The notes: generated from the sequence alone by a model not told the origin. A DNA stretch of 64,000 nucleotides from Kitasatospora sp. NBC_01246 (GCF_036226505.1 NZ_CP108484.1:2170001-2234000); one strand, 5' to 3'. Shown: positions 38,241 through 47,566, counted from the first letter of the stretch. Translations and numbers: made by a program.

Positions 38241-38990
38241 ATGCCCGCCATGGATCGCAGGCCTTTCATCGGCGTCAGCACCTACCAGGTGGACGTGAGT
38301 TGGAGCGACTGGCGGAACCGCCCGGTGGCACTGGTGCCCGAGCGGTACACCGCGTACGTGCGGGATTCGGGCGGGATCGCGCTCCTGCTGCCGCCGGACT
38401 CCCCGGAGCGCGCGCCGGAGGTGCTCGCCCGGCTGGACGCCCTGGTCATCACGGGCGGACCGGACATCGACCCGGCGTACTACGGGCAGCCGCCGCACCC
38501 GCTGACCGAGGCGGACTCGCCGGAGCGGGACCAGTGGGAGTCGGCGCTGCTGCGGGCGGCCCTGGCGGCGGGCATGCCGCTGCTGGGCATCTGCCGGGGC
38601 ATGCAGGTGCTGAACGTGGTCTGCGGCGGCTCGCTCGTCCAGCACCTCCCGGACGTGGTGCACCCCGACGTGCACGCCGGGACGCCCGGCACGTACGGGG
38701 AGCACACGGTGCGGCCGGTGCCCGGGACGCTCCTCGGCGGACTGCTGCCGGAGAGCGAACTGACCGTGCCGACCTTCCACCACCAGGCGGTGGACCGGCT
38801 CGGCGCGGGGCTGCGGGTGAGCGCGCACGCGCCGGACGGCACCGTGGAGGCGGTGGAGGGACCCGGGTTCACCCTCGGGGTGCAGTGGCACCCCGAGCAG
38901 GGGGACGACCTGCGGGTGATGCAGGCCCTGGTCCGGGCTGCGACGGCGGCCCGGACGGTCCCGCTGGAGCCGGTCGGCGCGCTCGGTTAG
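38241..38990 (+). CDS. class I glutamine amidotransferase-like gamma-glutamyl hydrolase (peptidase C26)
   Basis: 249 aa, PuuD-like. Nucleophile Cys in GICRGMQVLN and the partner His/Glu in VQWHPEQ; ALVITGGPDIDP is the oxyanion/entry loop. Expected to release glutamate from gamma-glutamyl amine-derived acids (for example gamma-glutamyl-GABA). It is divergent from glnA4 with 146 bp between the starts. GGAGGAG lies close to the ATG at 38241; ATG 38250 is an alternative with longer spacing. With glnA4, ALDH and SDR it makes a plausible complete gamma-glutamylation cycle. Confidence 0.9.
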   Translation: MPAMDRRPFIGVSTYQVDVSWSDWRNRPVALVPERYTAYVRDSGGIALLLPPDSPERAPEVLARLDALVITGGPDIDPAYYGQPPHPLTEADSPERDQWESALLRAALAAGMPLLGICRGMQVLNVVCGGSLVQHLPDVVHPDVHAGTPGTYGEHTVRPVPGTLLGGLLPESELTVPTFHHQAVDRLGAGLRVSAHAPDGTVEAVEGPGFTLGVQWHPEQGDDLRVMQALVRAATAARTVPLEPVGALG

Positions 38991-39271
38991 ACCCGCCCGG
39001 CCCGCCGGGCGGTCACGGCCACCGGTCCGGCGGGCCCGCGGTCACCGCGTCGGCCGCCACGGCGGTCGGGGCGGGGCCGAGCCGTCCGACCTGCCCGATT
39101 CCCGTTTTCCCTGCTCAGCGGTGGCGCGGCGGCACCGGGCGGGGGTCGCGCCGCGGCAATGACAACGGTCTCCAGTGCAGCCTTTGGATCTTCCTTCGAT
39201 CTGCGGTTCACTTCGACTGCGGGGCGTTCGCCTCCCTGCCTCCACCCCCGCGCGTCCAAGAGAGGACTTCG
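38991..39271. other. 281-bp intergenic region before the CDF transporter
   Basis: No gene seen. It contains a short GATC-flanked dyad (ggatcttccttcgatc, near 39187) that might be a metal-regulator site, but I cannot match it to a known operator. Confidence 0.3.
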
Positions 39272-40351
39272 ATGGCCGGGCACGACCACTCCCACGATGA
39301 TCATGCGCATGACCACCGGCACGGCGACGGGCCCGCGCGGAGCGGGCACGGCGGGCACGGTCACGGCGCGCACGGTCACGGCGGGCACTCGCACGGCGTG
39401 GCCGCCGACGCCGACCGACGCTGGCTGGTGAGCGCCCTCGCGCTGATCGTGGTGTTCATGGCCGGCGAGGTGGTGGTCGGCTTCGCCGCCGGGTCGCTGG
39501 CGCTGATCTCCGACGCGGCGCACATGCTCACCGACGCCGCCTCGATCGTGCTGGCCCTGGTGGCGATGCGGCTGTCCGCCCGCCCGGCCCGCGGCGGCTA
39601 CACCTACGGGCTCAAGCGCGCCGAGATCCTCTCCGCCCAGGCGAACGGCGTCACCCTGCTGGTCCTCTCGGCCTGGCTGGGCTACGAGGCCGTCACCCGG
39701 CTGATCGACCCGCCGGACGTGACCGGCTCGCTGGTGCTGGTCACCGCGCTGATCGGGATCGTGGTCAACCTGGCCGCCGCCTGGTGCATGTCCAAGGCCA
39801 ACCGCAGCTCGCTCAACGTCGAGGGTGCCTTCCAGCACGTGGTCACCGACCTCTACGCGTTCATCGCCACCGCCGTCGCCGGCGCGGTGATGCTGACCAC
39901 CGGGTTCGCCCGGGCGGACGCGATCGCCTCGCTGATCGTGGTGGCGCTGATGCTGAAGGCCGGCATCGGCCTGGTCCGCGCCTCCGGGCGGATCTTCCTG
40001 GAGGCCGCCCCGGCCGGCGTCGACCCGGACGCGGTGGCGGACCGGCTGGTCGCCCAGCCGCTGGTGGAGGAGATCCACGACCTGCACATCTGGGAGATCA
40101 CCTCCGGCCAGCCGGCCCTGTCGGCGCACATCCTGGTCACCCCGGGCGGTGACTGCCACGCCGTCCGCCGGGAGCTGCAGCGCCGGCTGGCGGGCGAGTA
40201 CGGGATCACCCACAGCACCCTCCAGGTCGACCACGTCGGCGAGGACGAGGCGGGCGCGCTGCTGCAGATCACCACCCCCGCCGGCGACCTCCCCGAGCAC
40301 TGCGCCGACTCGCACGGCCCGGTCCACCGCGCCGGACCGCACGAGCACTGA
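39272..40351 (+). CDS. cation diffusion facilitator (zinc/cobalt-type exporter)
   Basis: 359 aa from the ATG at 39272 with AGAGGAC upstream. The first ~45 residues are strongly His/Gly-rich (repeats of HGHG), a flexible metal-collecting tail. Six TM helices follow, with the transport-site motif HMLTDAASI (TM2, H..D) and HVVTDLYAF (TM5, H..D), the H/D pairs typical of Zn/Cd-selective CDFs. The C-terminal cytoplasmic ferredoxin-like domain (about 255-340) carries HDLHIWEI and HSTLQVDH. A plasma-membrane metal/proton antiporter. Confidence 0.94.
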   Translation: MAGHDHSHDDHAHDHRHGDGPARSGHGGHGHGAHGHGGHSHGVAADADRRWLVSALALIVVFMAGEVVVGFAAGSLALISDAAHMLTDAASIVLALVAMRLSARPARGGYTYGLKRAEILSAQANGVTLLVLSAWLGYEAVTRLIDPPDVTGSLVLVTALIGIVVNLAAAWCMSKANRSSLNVEGAFQHVVTDLYAFIATAVAGAVMLTTGFARADAIASLIVVALMLKAGIGLVRASGRIFLEAAPAGVDPDAVADRLVAQPLVEEIHDLHIWEITSGQPALSAHILVTPGGDCHAVRRELQRRLAGEYGITHSTLQVDHVGEDEAGALLQITTPAGDLPEHCADSHGPVHRAGPHEH

Positions 40352-40435
40352 GCCCGGGGCGCCGAAGCCGGGACAGCGGACCCCGGGAGCGCCGGAACCG
40401 GCGGGCTGTCGGCCGGGTACGGCATGATCTGAGAC

Positions 40436-41356
40436 GTGACCGCACCGCGACTGATGCTGCTCGACTCCGCCAGCCTGTACTTCCGGGCCTACTACGGCGT
40501 GCCGGACTCCCTGCGCTCCCCGCAGGGCGAACCGGTCAACGCCGTCCGGGGCCTGCTGGACTTCATCGCCCGACTGGTCCAGGACCACCGGCCCGACCAG
40601 CTGGTCGCCTGCATGGACGCCGACTGGCGCCCCCAGTGGCGGGTCGACCTCGTGCCCTCCTACAAGACGCACCGGGTCGCCGAGGCGGCCGTCGACGGCG
40701 AGGAGGAGGTGCCGGACACGCTCGCCCCGCAGGTACCGGTGATCGAGCAGGTGCTGGACGCGCTCGGCATCGCCCGGGTCGGCTCCCCCGGCTACGAGGC
40801 GGACGACGTGATCGGCACCCTCACCGCCCGGGCCGAGGGCCCGGTGCAGATCGTCACCGGGGACCGCGACCTCTTCCAGCTGGTCGACGACGCCCGCGGG
40901 ATCACCGTGCTCTACCCGGTCAAGGGGATGGGGAACCTCCAGGTCACCGACGACGCGCTGCTGCTGGAGAAGTACGGCGTGCGCGGCGCCCGGTACGCCG
41001 ACATGGCCGCCCTGCGCGGCGATCCCAGCGACGGCCTGCCCGGCGTCAAGGGGATCGGCGAGAAGACGGCCGCCCAGCTGATCAACGAGTACGGCGACCT
41101 CCCGGCGATCCGGGCCGCCGCCCTCGACATCCGCTCGAAGCTCACCCCGGCCCGCCGGCGCAACATCGTCGAGGGCGCGGCCTACCTGGACGTCGCCCCG
41201 ACCGTGGTCCGGGTCGCCGCCGACGCGCCGCTGCCGCCCTTCGACCCGGCCCTGCCGCGCGAGCCGCTGGACCCGATGACCCTGGAGGAGCTCTCCGCCC
41301 GCTGGGGCCTCGGCACCTCCCTGGAGCGCGTCCTGGCCGTCCTCGCGGCGCGCTGA
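40436..41356 (+). CDS. 5'-3' exonuclease (PolA N-terminal-like, stand-alone)
   Basis: 306 aa, GTG start at 40436. PIN/FEN nuclease domain with acidic residues in LMLLDSASLYFRAYYG, ACMDADW, GYEADDVIGTL and VTGDRDLFQLVDD; the helix-hairpin-helix is DGLPGVKGIGEKTAAQL. Homologous to the 5' nuclease domain of DNA polymerase I but without polymerase. A role in RNA-primer removal or repair alongside PolA is known for such proteins. Monocistronic, with a terminator facing the helicase gene. Confidence 0.93.
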   Translation: MTAPRLMLLDSASLYFRAYYGVPDSLRSPQGEPVNAVRGLLDFIARLVQDHRPDQLVACMDADWRPQWRVDLVPSYKTHRVAEAAVDGEEEVPDTLAPQVPVIEQVLDALGIARVGSPGYEADDVIGTLTARAEGPVQIVTGDRDLFQLVDDARGITVLYPVKGMGNLQVTDDALLLEKYGVRGARYADMAALRGDPSDGLPGVKGIGEKTAAQLINEYGDLPAIRAAALDIRSKLTPARRRNIVEGAAYLDVAPTVVRVAADAPLPPFDPALPREPLDPMTLEELSARWGLGTSLERVLAVLAAR

Positions 41357-41372
41357 CACCCCGGCAGCACGA

Positions 41373-41405
41373 GGGGGGCCCGTCGTCGATGACGACGGGC
41401 CCCCC
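41373..41405. terminator. bidirectional terminator between exonuclease and helicase genes
   Basis: ggggggcccgtcgtc and gacgacgggcccccc, a 15-bp perfect stem with a GAT loop, between convergent genes. Confidence 0.85.
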
Positions 41406-41420
41406 TTCGGCGCGCGACGG

Positions 41421-44276
41421 TCAGCCCACCGAGGAGTAGGCGATGATGCCGCGGCGGAGGCCGTCGACGGCCTTGCGGGCCGTCCGGCGGAGCTCGGCGT
41501 CCTCGCCGGCGGCGTCCTGGATCTGGCCGAGCACGTCGATCAGCTGCTTGGTCCAGCGGACGAAGTCACCGGCCGGCATGTCGGCGTCGCGCAGCACCGA
41601 GTCCAGGTTGTGGCCGAGGGCCCAGCGGTACGCGGCCCAGGCGAAGCCGACGTCCGGCTCGCGCTGCCCGACGCCCTCGGCGGTGTTGATCCGGTGCTGC
41701 TCCTCCAGGGCGTCCAGGTGGCCCCAGATCCGGATCATCTGGCCGAGTGCCTCCTTGGTGCCGCCCTCGGGCACCCGGGGGGCGGCGGCGTCGTCGGACT
41801 GCCGGGACTCGTAGACCAGCGCCGAGGCGCAGGCCGCCAGCTCGGCGGCGGCCAGACCGCTCCAGACGCCCTCGCGGATGCACTCGGAGGCGAGCAGGTC
41901 CAGCTCGCCGTAGAGCCGGCCGAGCCGCTTGCCGTCGTCGGTGACGGTGTCGCCCCGGAGGTAGCCGAGGTCGGTGAGCAGGCCGCAGACCCGGTCGAAG
42001 GTGCGGGCGATGGTGTGGGTGCGGGAGCGCATCCGGCGCTCCAGCTGCTCGGTGTCGCGGTGCAGCCGGTGGTAGCGCTCGGCCCAGCGCGCGTGGTCCT
42101 CGCGCTCGTCGCAGCCGTGGCACGGGTGCTGGCGCAGGGCGGCGCGCAGCCGGCTGATCTCCGCGTCGTCGGCGGCGGCCGCGCGGCCCTTGCGGAACCG
42201 CTCGGGCTCCAGGTGGCCGGCCTTGGTGCGCAGCGCGGAGGCGAGGTCGCGCCGGGACTGCGGGCTGCGCGGGTTGAAGGACTTGGGGATGCGCACCCGC
42301 TCCAGGGCGGCGACCGGGTGCGGGAAGTCGATCATGGCGAGCCGCTTGACCTGCCGCTCGGCGGTGAGCACCACCGGGCGCGGGCCGTCCTGGAAGTCGG
42401 GGTGGCGCGAGCCGACCCGGCCGTTGCGGCTGACCGGCGGCAAGCCCGGGTCGAGGACGAGCGCGAGACCGGCGAACTTGCCGGTGGGGACGTGGATGAC
42501 GTCGCCCGGCTTGAGCTGCTCGATGGACTCGACGGCGGCCGCGCGGCGCTGGCTGCTGCCCTCGCGGGCCAGCTCGTTCTCGCGGTCCTTGAGCTGGTGG
42601 CGCAGGCCCATGTACTCGTCGAAGTCGCCCAGGTGGCAGGTCATGGACGCGCGGTAGCCGTCCAGGCCCTCCTCGTTGCGCTGGACCTGGCGGGCGATGC
42701 CGACCACCGAGCGGTCCGCCTGGAACTGCGCGAAGGACGTCTCCAGCAGCTCGCGGGAGCGGTGCCGGCCGAACTGCGAGACCAGGTTGACGGCCATGTT
42801 GTACGAGGGCCGGAAGGACGACTTCAGCGGGTAGGTGCGGGTGCCGGCCAGGCCGGCCAGCGCCTCCGGGTCGAGCCCGCGCTGCCAGAGCACCACGGCG
42901 TGGCCCTCGATGTCGATCCCGCGGCGGCCGGCCCGGCCGGTGAGCTGGGTGTACTCGCCGGGGGTGATGTCGGCGTGCGTCTCGCCGTTCCACTTGACCA
43001 GCTTCTCCATGACCACCGAGCGGGCGGGCATGTTGATGCCGAGGGCCAGTGTCTCGGTCGCGAAGACGGCCTTGACCAGACCCTTCACGAAGAGCTCCTC
43101 GACCACCTCCTTGAACCGCGGCAGCATCCCCGCGTGGTGGGCGGCGATGCCGCGCTCCAGCCCGTCGAGCCACTCGAAGTAGCCGAGGACGTGCAGGTCC
43201 TCGTCGGGGATGTCGGCGCAGCGCTCCTCGACGATGGCCCGCACCCGGCCCCGGTCCTCCTCCTTGTTGAGGCGCAGCCCGGAGCTGAGGCACTGCTGGA
43301 CGGCGGCCTCGCAGCCGGCCCGGCTGAAGATGAAGGTGATCGCGGGGAGCAGGCCCTCGGCGTCGAGCCGGTCGATGACGTCGACCCGGCCGGGCGTCCA
43401 GACCTTGCCCGGGCGGCCGTTGGGCATCGAGCGGCCCCGGCCGCGGCCGAACCGGTCGCGCGGGTTGCGGTCCAGCTCGGAGCGGGCGAGCCGGACCAGC
43501 TCGGGGTTGACAGCCTTGGCCGGGTTGCGCGGGGCGTCCTTGGGGCGGCCGTCGCGGTCCGGGTTGGCGAACAGGTCGTACATCCGGTTGCCGGCCATGA
43601 CGTGCTGCCACAGCGGCACCGGGCGGTGTTCGGAGACGATCACCTTGGTGCCGCCGCGCACGGTGTCCAGCCAGTCGCCGAACTCCTCGGCGTTGGAGAC
43701 GGTCGCGGAGAGCGAGGCCAGCACCACCGACTCGGGGAGGTGGATGATGACCTCCTCCCAGACGGCGCCGCGGAAGCGGTCGGCGAGGTAGTGCACCTCG
43801 TCCATCACCACGTAGCCGAGGCCGTTGAGCGAGGAGGAGCCGGCGTAGAGCATGTTGCGCAGCACTTCGGTGGTCATGACCACCACGGGGGCGTCCCCGT
43901 TGACGCTGTTGTCACCGGTCAGCAGGCCGACCTTGGCCGCGCCGTAGCGCTTGACCAGGTCCCCGTACTTCTGGTTCGAGAGCGCCTTGATGGGCGTGGT
44001 GTAGAAGCACTTGCGCCCGGACTGGAGGGCGAGGTGCACGGCGAACTCGCCGACGATCGTCTTGCCGGAGCCGGTGGGCGCGGCGACCAGCACGCCGTCG
44101 CCGCCCTCCAGCGCCCGGCAGGCCTCCAGCTGGAAGTCGTCCAGCGGGAAGTCGTAGAGCTGCTGGAAGCCGTACAGGGCGCTGGCCTGCTCCTTGGCCC
44201 GGCGGCGGAAGGCCGCGTACGCCTCGGCGGGGCTGAGCTCCCGGTCTTCGGGCTGCTCGGGCTCAGGGGTGTTCAT
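41421..44276 (-). CDS. Ski2/HelY-like DEVH RNA helicase
   Basis: 951 aa from the ATG at 44276; a longer ATG at 44309 is possible and neither has a strong ribosome site. Motif I APTGSGKT, motif II MDEVHYL, motif III SLSATVSN, motif VI QLTGRAGRRGID define a superfamily 2 RNA helicase. The C-terminal ~350 residues contain the DSHCT-type domain (around ALGQMIRIWGHLDAL), as in eukaryotic Mtr4/Ski2. Bacterial HelY is thought to act in RNA turnover or DNA maintenance. It is divergent from the roadblock gene. Confidence 0.93.
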   Translation of the reverse strand: MNTPEPEQPEDRELSPAEAYAAFRRRAKEQASALYGFQQLYDFPLDDFQLEACRALEGGDGVLVAAPTGSGKTIVGEFAVHLALQSGRKCFYTTPIKALSNQKYGDLVKRYGAAKVGLLTGDNSVNGDAPVVVMTTEVLRNMLYAGSSSLNGLGYVVMDEVHYLADRFRGAVWEEVIIHLPESVVLASLSATVSNAEEFGDWLDTVRGGTKVIVSEHRPVPLWQHVMAGNRMYDLFANPDRDGRPKDAPRNPAKAVNPELVRLARSELDRNPRDRFGRGRGRSMPNGRPGKVWTPGRVDVIDRLDAEGLLPAITFIFSRAGCEAAVQQCLSSGLRLNKEEDRGRVRAIVEERCADIPDEDLHVLGYFEWLDGLERGIAAHHAGMLPRFKEVVEELFVKGLVKAVFATETLALGINMPARSVVMEKLVKWNGETHADITPGEYTQLTGRAGRRGIDIEGHAVVLWQRGLDPEALAGLAGTRTYPLKSSFRPSYNMAVNLVSQFGRHRSRELLETSFAQFQADRSVVGIARQVQRNEEGLDGYRASMTCHLGDFDEYMGLRHQLKDRENELAREGSSQRRAAAVESIEQLKPGDVIHVPTGKFAGLALVLDPGLPPVSRNGRVGSRHPDFQDGPRPVVLTAERQVKRLAMIDFPHPVAALERVRIPKSFNPRSPQSRRDLASALRTKAGHLEPERFRKGRAAAADDAEISRLRAALRQHPCHGCDEREDHARWAERYHRLHRDTEQLERRMRSRTHTIARTFDRVCGLLTDLGYLRGDTVTDDGKRLGRLYGELDLLASECIREGVWSGLAAAELAACASALVYESRQSDDAAAPRVPEGGTKEALGQMIRIWGHLDALEEQHRINTAEGVGQREPDVGFAWAAYRWALGHNLDSVLRDADMPAGDFVRWTKQLIDVLGQIQDAAGEDAELRRTARKAVDGLRRGIIAYSSVG

Positions 44277-44534
44277 CGCCGTCCGGGTGTGATTGGTGTG
44301 ATCTCGCATCTCAGCGAGAGGTTACCCGGGAGGACTGACATCGATAGCACTGATTTTTCGCGCTACCGGATCGGTTCTCTCTCACATCCATAGTTGCAAA
44401 TGTCTTCAAGCAGCGACGAAGCGGCCATCTTCGAACGTCTCCGGTCATTCCCGGTGCCACGCCGTCCCCTCTCCCTACATTCGGTCCCACAACCACCACG
44501 CAGGGGAGTCCCCCGCTCACAGGAGGAGAAGACG

Positions 44535-44909
44535 ATGGCGAACCTGGAGACCTCGCTCAAGGAGGCCATGGCGATCGAGGGCGCGATCGGCGTGGCCCTG
44601 GTCGACTACGGCAGCGGCATGGCGCTCGGCACCCTCGGCGAGGGCGGCGAGCTGGACCTCAACGTCGCCGCCGCCGGCAACACCGACGTGGTCCGGGCCA
44701 AGATGCGGGCCATGGAGCTGCTCAACCTCCATGACAACGAGATCGAGGACATCCTGGTCAGCCTCACCAGCCAGTACCACCTGCTCCGGCCGCTCACCAT
44801 GCCGAACGGCCGGGGGCTCTTCCTGTTCCTGGCGCTCAACCGCAGCCGCGCCAACCTGGCGATGGCCCGCCACCACCTCAAGCGGATCGAGGTCGGACTG
44901 GAGATCTGA
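44535..44909 (+). CDS. roadblock/LC7-like small protein
   Basis: 124 aa, ATG at 44535 after a textbook AGGAGGAGAAGACG. It starts MANLETSLKEAMAIEGAIGV and has the alternating beta/alpha pattern of roadblock/longin folds (ALVDYGSGMALGTL ... HLLRPLTMPNGRGLFLFLAL). Streptomycetes use related proteins (CvnB) as partners of small GTPases in conservons, but no GTPase or kinase is adjacent here. It is followed 28 bp later by an ArsR regulator, likely one operon. The fold assignment is by eye; function unknown. Confidence 0.78.
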   Translation: MANLETSLKEAMAIEGAIGVALVDYGSGMALGTLGEGGELDLNVAAAGNTDVVRAKMRAMELLNLHDNEIEDILVSLTSQYHLLRPLTMPNGRGLFLFLALNRSRANLAMARHHLKRIEVGLEI

Positions 44910-44937
44910 CCGGGCCGGGCACCAGGAAAGGAGCGCT

Positions 44938-45270
44938 GTGGCGGTCGCGCTGTACCAGGCCAAGGCCGAGTTCTTCCGGATGCTCGGCCACCCCGTCCGG
45001 ATCCGGGTGCTGGAATTACTGCAGGCCGGACCGACGCCCGTCCGCGACCTGCTGGCCGAGCTGGCGATCGAACCGTCCAGCCTCTCCCAGCAACTCGCCG
45101 TGCTGCGCCGGTCCGGCATCGTCACCGCCACCCGGGAGGGCAGCACGGTGGTGTACGCGCTGTCCGGTACCGAGGTCGCCGACCTGCTGCTCACCGCCCG
45201 GCGGATCCTCACCGGGCTGATCGCCGAGCAGAGCGTCCTGCTCGCCGAACTCCGCGCCGGCGCCGACTGA
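44938..45270 (+). CDS. ArsR-family winged-helix regulator with a TTA codon
   Basis: 110 aa from the GTG at 44938 after AGGAAAGGAG. Winged helix: EFFRMLGHPVRIRVLELL, then the recognition helix region EPSSLSQQLAVLRRSGIVTATREGS and wing STVVYALS. The Cys pairs of metal-sensing ArsR proteins are absent, so the inducer is not a classical thiol-bound metal. Leu27 is encoded by TTA (45016-45018), rare in high-GC streptomycetes, which would make its translation depend on the bldA tRNA and so on developmental stage. Probably co-transcribed with the roadblock-like gene. Confidence 0.88.
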   Translation: MAVALYQAKAEFFRMLGHPVRIRVLELLQAGPTPVRDLLAELAIEPSSLSQQLAVLRRSGIVTATREGSTVVYALSGTEVADLLLTARRILTGLIAEQSVLLAELRAGAD

Positions 45271-45321
45271 CGCCCGGCCCGACGGCCCCTGGACGCCGCA
45301 TCACCTCACAGGCGGGTGATG

Positions 45322-45336
45322 TGTGACATTTCACAT
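45322..45336. promoter_or_regulatory. candidate shared dyad upstream of S9 peptidase (site 1)
   Basis: tgtga-catt-tcaca, a perfect 5-bp dyad; read on the minus strand it contains ATGTGAAAT. Located 47 bp before the peptidase start. The same 9-mer occurs upstream of the M6 protease and in the divergent pepP/peptide-binding promoter. Confidence 0.5.
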
Positions 45337-45382
45337 GACGCCCTACTGGTCCGGGAAGGTACCTCCCGGCGACCATCGGGCC

Positions 45383-47449
45383 GTGACCCTCACCGATCCC
45401 TTCCTCGACCTCAGCGCCCGCACCGGCCGCTTCGGCCACGGCGCCCCGCGCGCGATCACCCTCAGCGAGGACGGCACCCGACTGCTGCTGCTCCGCTCGG
45501 CCGGCCCGCAGGACCGGGTCGACCGGCTCCACCTCCTCGACCTCGCCACCGGCGAGGAACGCCTGGTCGCCGACCCCGCCGTGCTCGCTCCGGGCCGCGG
45601 CGGTGACCGCGACGACCTACCCGCCGTCGAGCGGCGGCTGCGCGAACGGACCAGGCTGACCGCCGCCGGCATCGCCACCTTCGCCGCCACCGCCGACCTC
45701 GCGGTCGCCGTGTTCACCCTGGACGGGCGGCTGTTCCGCGCCGACACCACCGCCGGCACCTGCGCCGAACTCCCGGTGACCGGACCGGCCTTCGACCCGC
45801 GCCCCGACCCGGCCGGCCACCGCGTCGCCTACGTCGCCGACGACGCCCTCCACGTCACCCCGGCGCCCGCGCCGCTGAGTCCCGCCGACGGCGCCCGCTG
45901 GGGCGTCGCCGAGTTCGCCGCCGCCGAGGAGCTGGGCCGCGCCCGGGGCCACTGGTGGCGCCCGGACGGCGGCGCGCTGCTGGCCACCCGGGTGGACGAA
46001 GCCGCCCTGCCCCGGCGCTACTTCGCCGACCCGGCCCACCCGGACGAGCGGCCCGAGGACTTCGCCTACCCGCAAGCCGGCGGGCCCAACGCGGACGTCC
46101 AGCTCTGGGTCCTCGACCTGGACGGCGCCCGGACCCGGCTGCGCTGGGACGCCGAGGCGTTCCCCTACCTCTGCGCGGCCGAGTGGGCCGGCACCGGGGA
46201 GGTCCTGCTCACCGTCGCCGACCGCCTCCAGCAGAACGTGCTGCTGCTCACCGCCGACCCGGCCACCGGCACCACCCGTGAACTCTCCCGCACCACCGAC
46301 GAGTTCTGGGTGGACGACCTGCCCGGCACCCCCGCCCGGCTGGACGGCGGCCGGCTGCTCACCGCCCACGACACCCCCGCCGCCCGCGGCCTGGCCGTGG
46401 ACGGCAAGCCGCTGGACACCACCGGCCTGCAGATCCGCCGGGTGGTCGGGCGGCTGCGCGGCAGGCTGCTCTGCGAGACCGGCCAGGGCGACCCCGCCGA
46501 CCAGTACGTCCACCTGGTCGACCCGGACGGCGGCGCCCCCGAGCCGGTCAGCTCCGGCCCCGGCGTGCACTCCGCACTGGCCGCCGCCGACACCCTGCTG
46601 CTCGTCTCGGCCGGCCCCGACGGCGTCCGCCGCCGGCTGACCGGCCCCTGGGGCGAGGCGGCGCCCACCGACCTGTCCGCCGCCCTGCCGTACCGGGTCG
46701 AACCGCGGCTCGCCCGGGTCACCGAACACGGCCTGCCCACCGCCGTGGTGTACCCGCGCGGCCATCTGCCCGGCCGGCGGCTGCCCGTCCTGCTCGACGT
46801 CTACGGCGGCCCGGGCTACCAGGCGGTGGCCAACGAACCGCGCCGCTGGCAGCTCCGCCAGTGGTGGGCCGACCAGGGCTTCGCGGTGGTCACCACCGAC
46901 AACCGGGGCACCCCGTTCGTCTCCCCCGCCTTCACCCGGGCGATCTTCCGCCGCTTCTCCGCGGCCGCGCTGGAGGACCAGGTCGCCGCGCTGCACGCGC
47001 TCGCCGCGGACCACCCCGACCTCGACCTGGGCCGGGTGGGCGTGCGCGGCTGGTCCTACGGCGGGTACTTCGCCGCTCTCGCCGTGCTGCGCCGCCCGGA
47101 CGTCTTCCACGCCGCCTGCGCGGGCGCGCCGCCCACCGACTTCCGCCGGTACGACACCGCGTACACCGAGCGCTACCTCGACCTGCCGCAGCACAACCCC
47201 GAGGGCTACGCGGCGGACTGCCTGATCGACGACGCGCCGTCGCTCACCCGGCCACTGCTGCTGATCCACGGCCTGGCCGACGACAACGTGCACCCCTCGC
47301 ACACCCTGCTGCTCTCCCAGGCGCTCACCCGGGCGGGCCGCCCGCACAGCGTGCTGCCGCTGCCGGGCGTCACCCACATGACCCCGGACGGGGTGGGCGA
47401 GCAGGTCACGGCGGCCGAACTCGCCTTCCTGCGGGGCGCCCTGGGGTAG
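45383..47449 (+). CDS. S9-family prolyl oligopeptidase / dipeptidyl peptidase IV-like
   Basis: 688 aa from the GTG at 45383 (MTLTDPFLDLSARTGRF); an earlier GTG at 45323 would overlap the putative operator and has no ribosome site. No signal peptide, so probably cytoplasmic. The N-terminal beta-propeller region (to ~430) includes a DPP4 N-terminal pattern; the C-terminal alpha/beta hydrolase has nucleophile Ser558 in RGWSYGGYF, Asp in HGLADDNVH and His in GVTHMTPDG. Expected to trim imported proline-containing peptides, fitting the peptide-uptake genes downstream. Confidence 0.92.
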   Translation: MTLTDPFLDLSARTGRFGHGAPRAITLSEDGTRLLLLRSAGPQDRVDRLHLLDLATGEERLVADPAVLAPGRGGDRDDLPAVERRLRERTRLTAAGIATFAATADLAVAVFTLDGRLFRADTTAGTCAELPVTGPAFDPRPDPAGHRVAYVADDALHVTPAPAPLSPADGARWGVAEFAAAEELGRARGHWWRPDGGALLATRVDEAALPRRYFADPAHPDERPEDFAYPQAGGPNADVQLWVLDLDGARTRLRWDAEAFPYLCAAEWAGTGEVLLTVADRLQQNVLLLTADPATGTTRELSRTTDEFWVDDLPGTPARLDGGRLLTAHDTPAARGLAVDGKPLDTTGLQIRRVVGRLRGRLLCETGQGDPADQYVHLVDPDGGAPEPVSSGPGVHSALAAADTLLLVSAGPDGVRRRLTGPWGEAAPTDLSAALPYRVEPRLARVTEHGLPTAVVYPRGHLPGRRLPVLLDVYGGPGYQAVANEPRRWQLRQWWADQGFAVVTTDNRGTPFVSPAFTRAIFRRFSAAALEDQVAALHALAADHPDLDLGRVGVRGWSYGGYFAALAVLRRPDVFHAACAGAPPTDFRRYDTAYTERYLDLPQHNPEGYAADCLIDDAPSLTRPLLLIHGLADDNVHPSHTLLLSQALTRAGRPHSVLPLPGVTHMTPDGVGEQVTAAELAFLRGALG

Positions 47450-47450
47450 C

Positions 47451-47492
47451 GGTGGCGGGCACCCGGGCGTCGACGCCCGGGTGCCCGCCACC
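47451..47492 (+). terminator. terminator after the S9 peptidase gene (perfect 42-bp palindrome)
   Basis: Arms ggtggcgggcacccgggcg and its exact complement continue to the centre (gtc/gac) with no unpaired loop, 21 bp per arm. A second hairpin follows at 47501-47533 (gcgaccggcc / ggccggtcgc). Confidence 0.85.
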
Positions 47493-47566
47493 GCAGGACC
47501 GCGACCGGCCACTCCCACGGGGCGGCCGGTCGCGCGTCCGGCCCGTCGCCCTGTCCCATCCCTTCC

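Noticed and set aside
35327..38281. 984-aa fusion of aldehyde dehydrogenase with upstream sequence
   Set aside because: The N-terminal half is the out-of-frame shadow of the GlnA4-like gene. Motifs and the GTG at 36703 define the real start.
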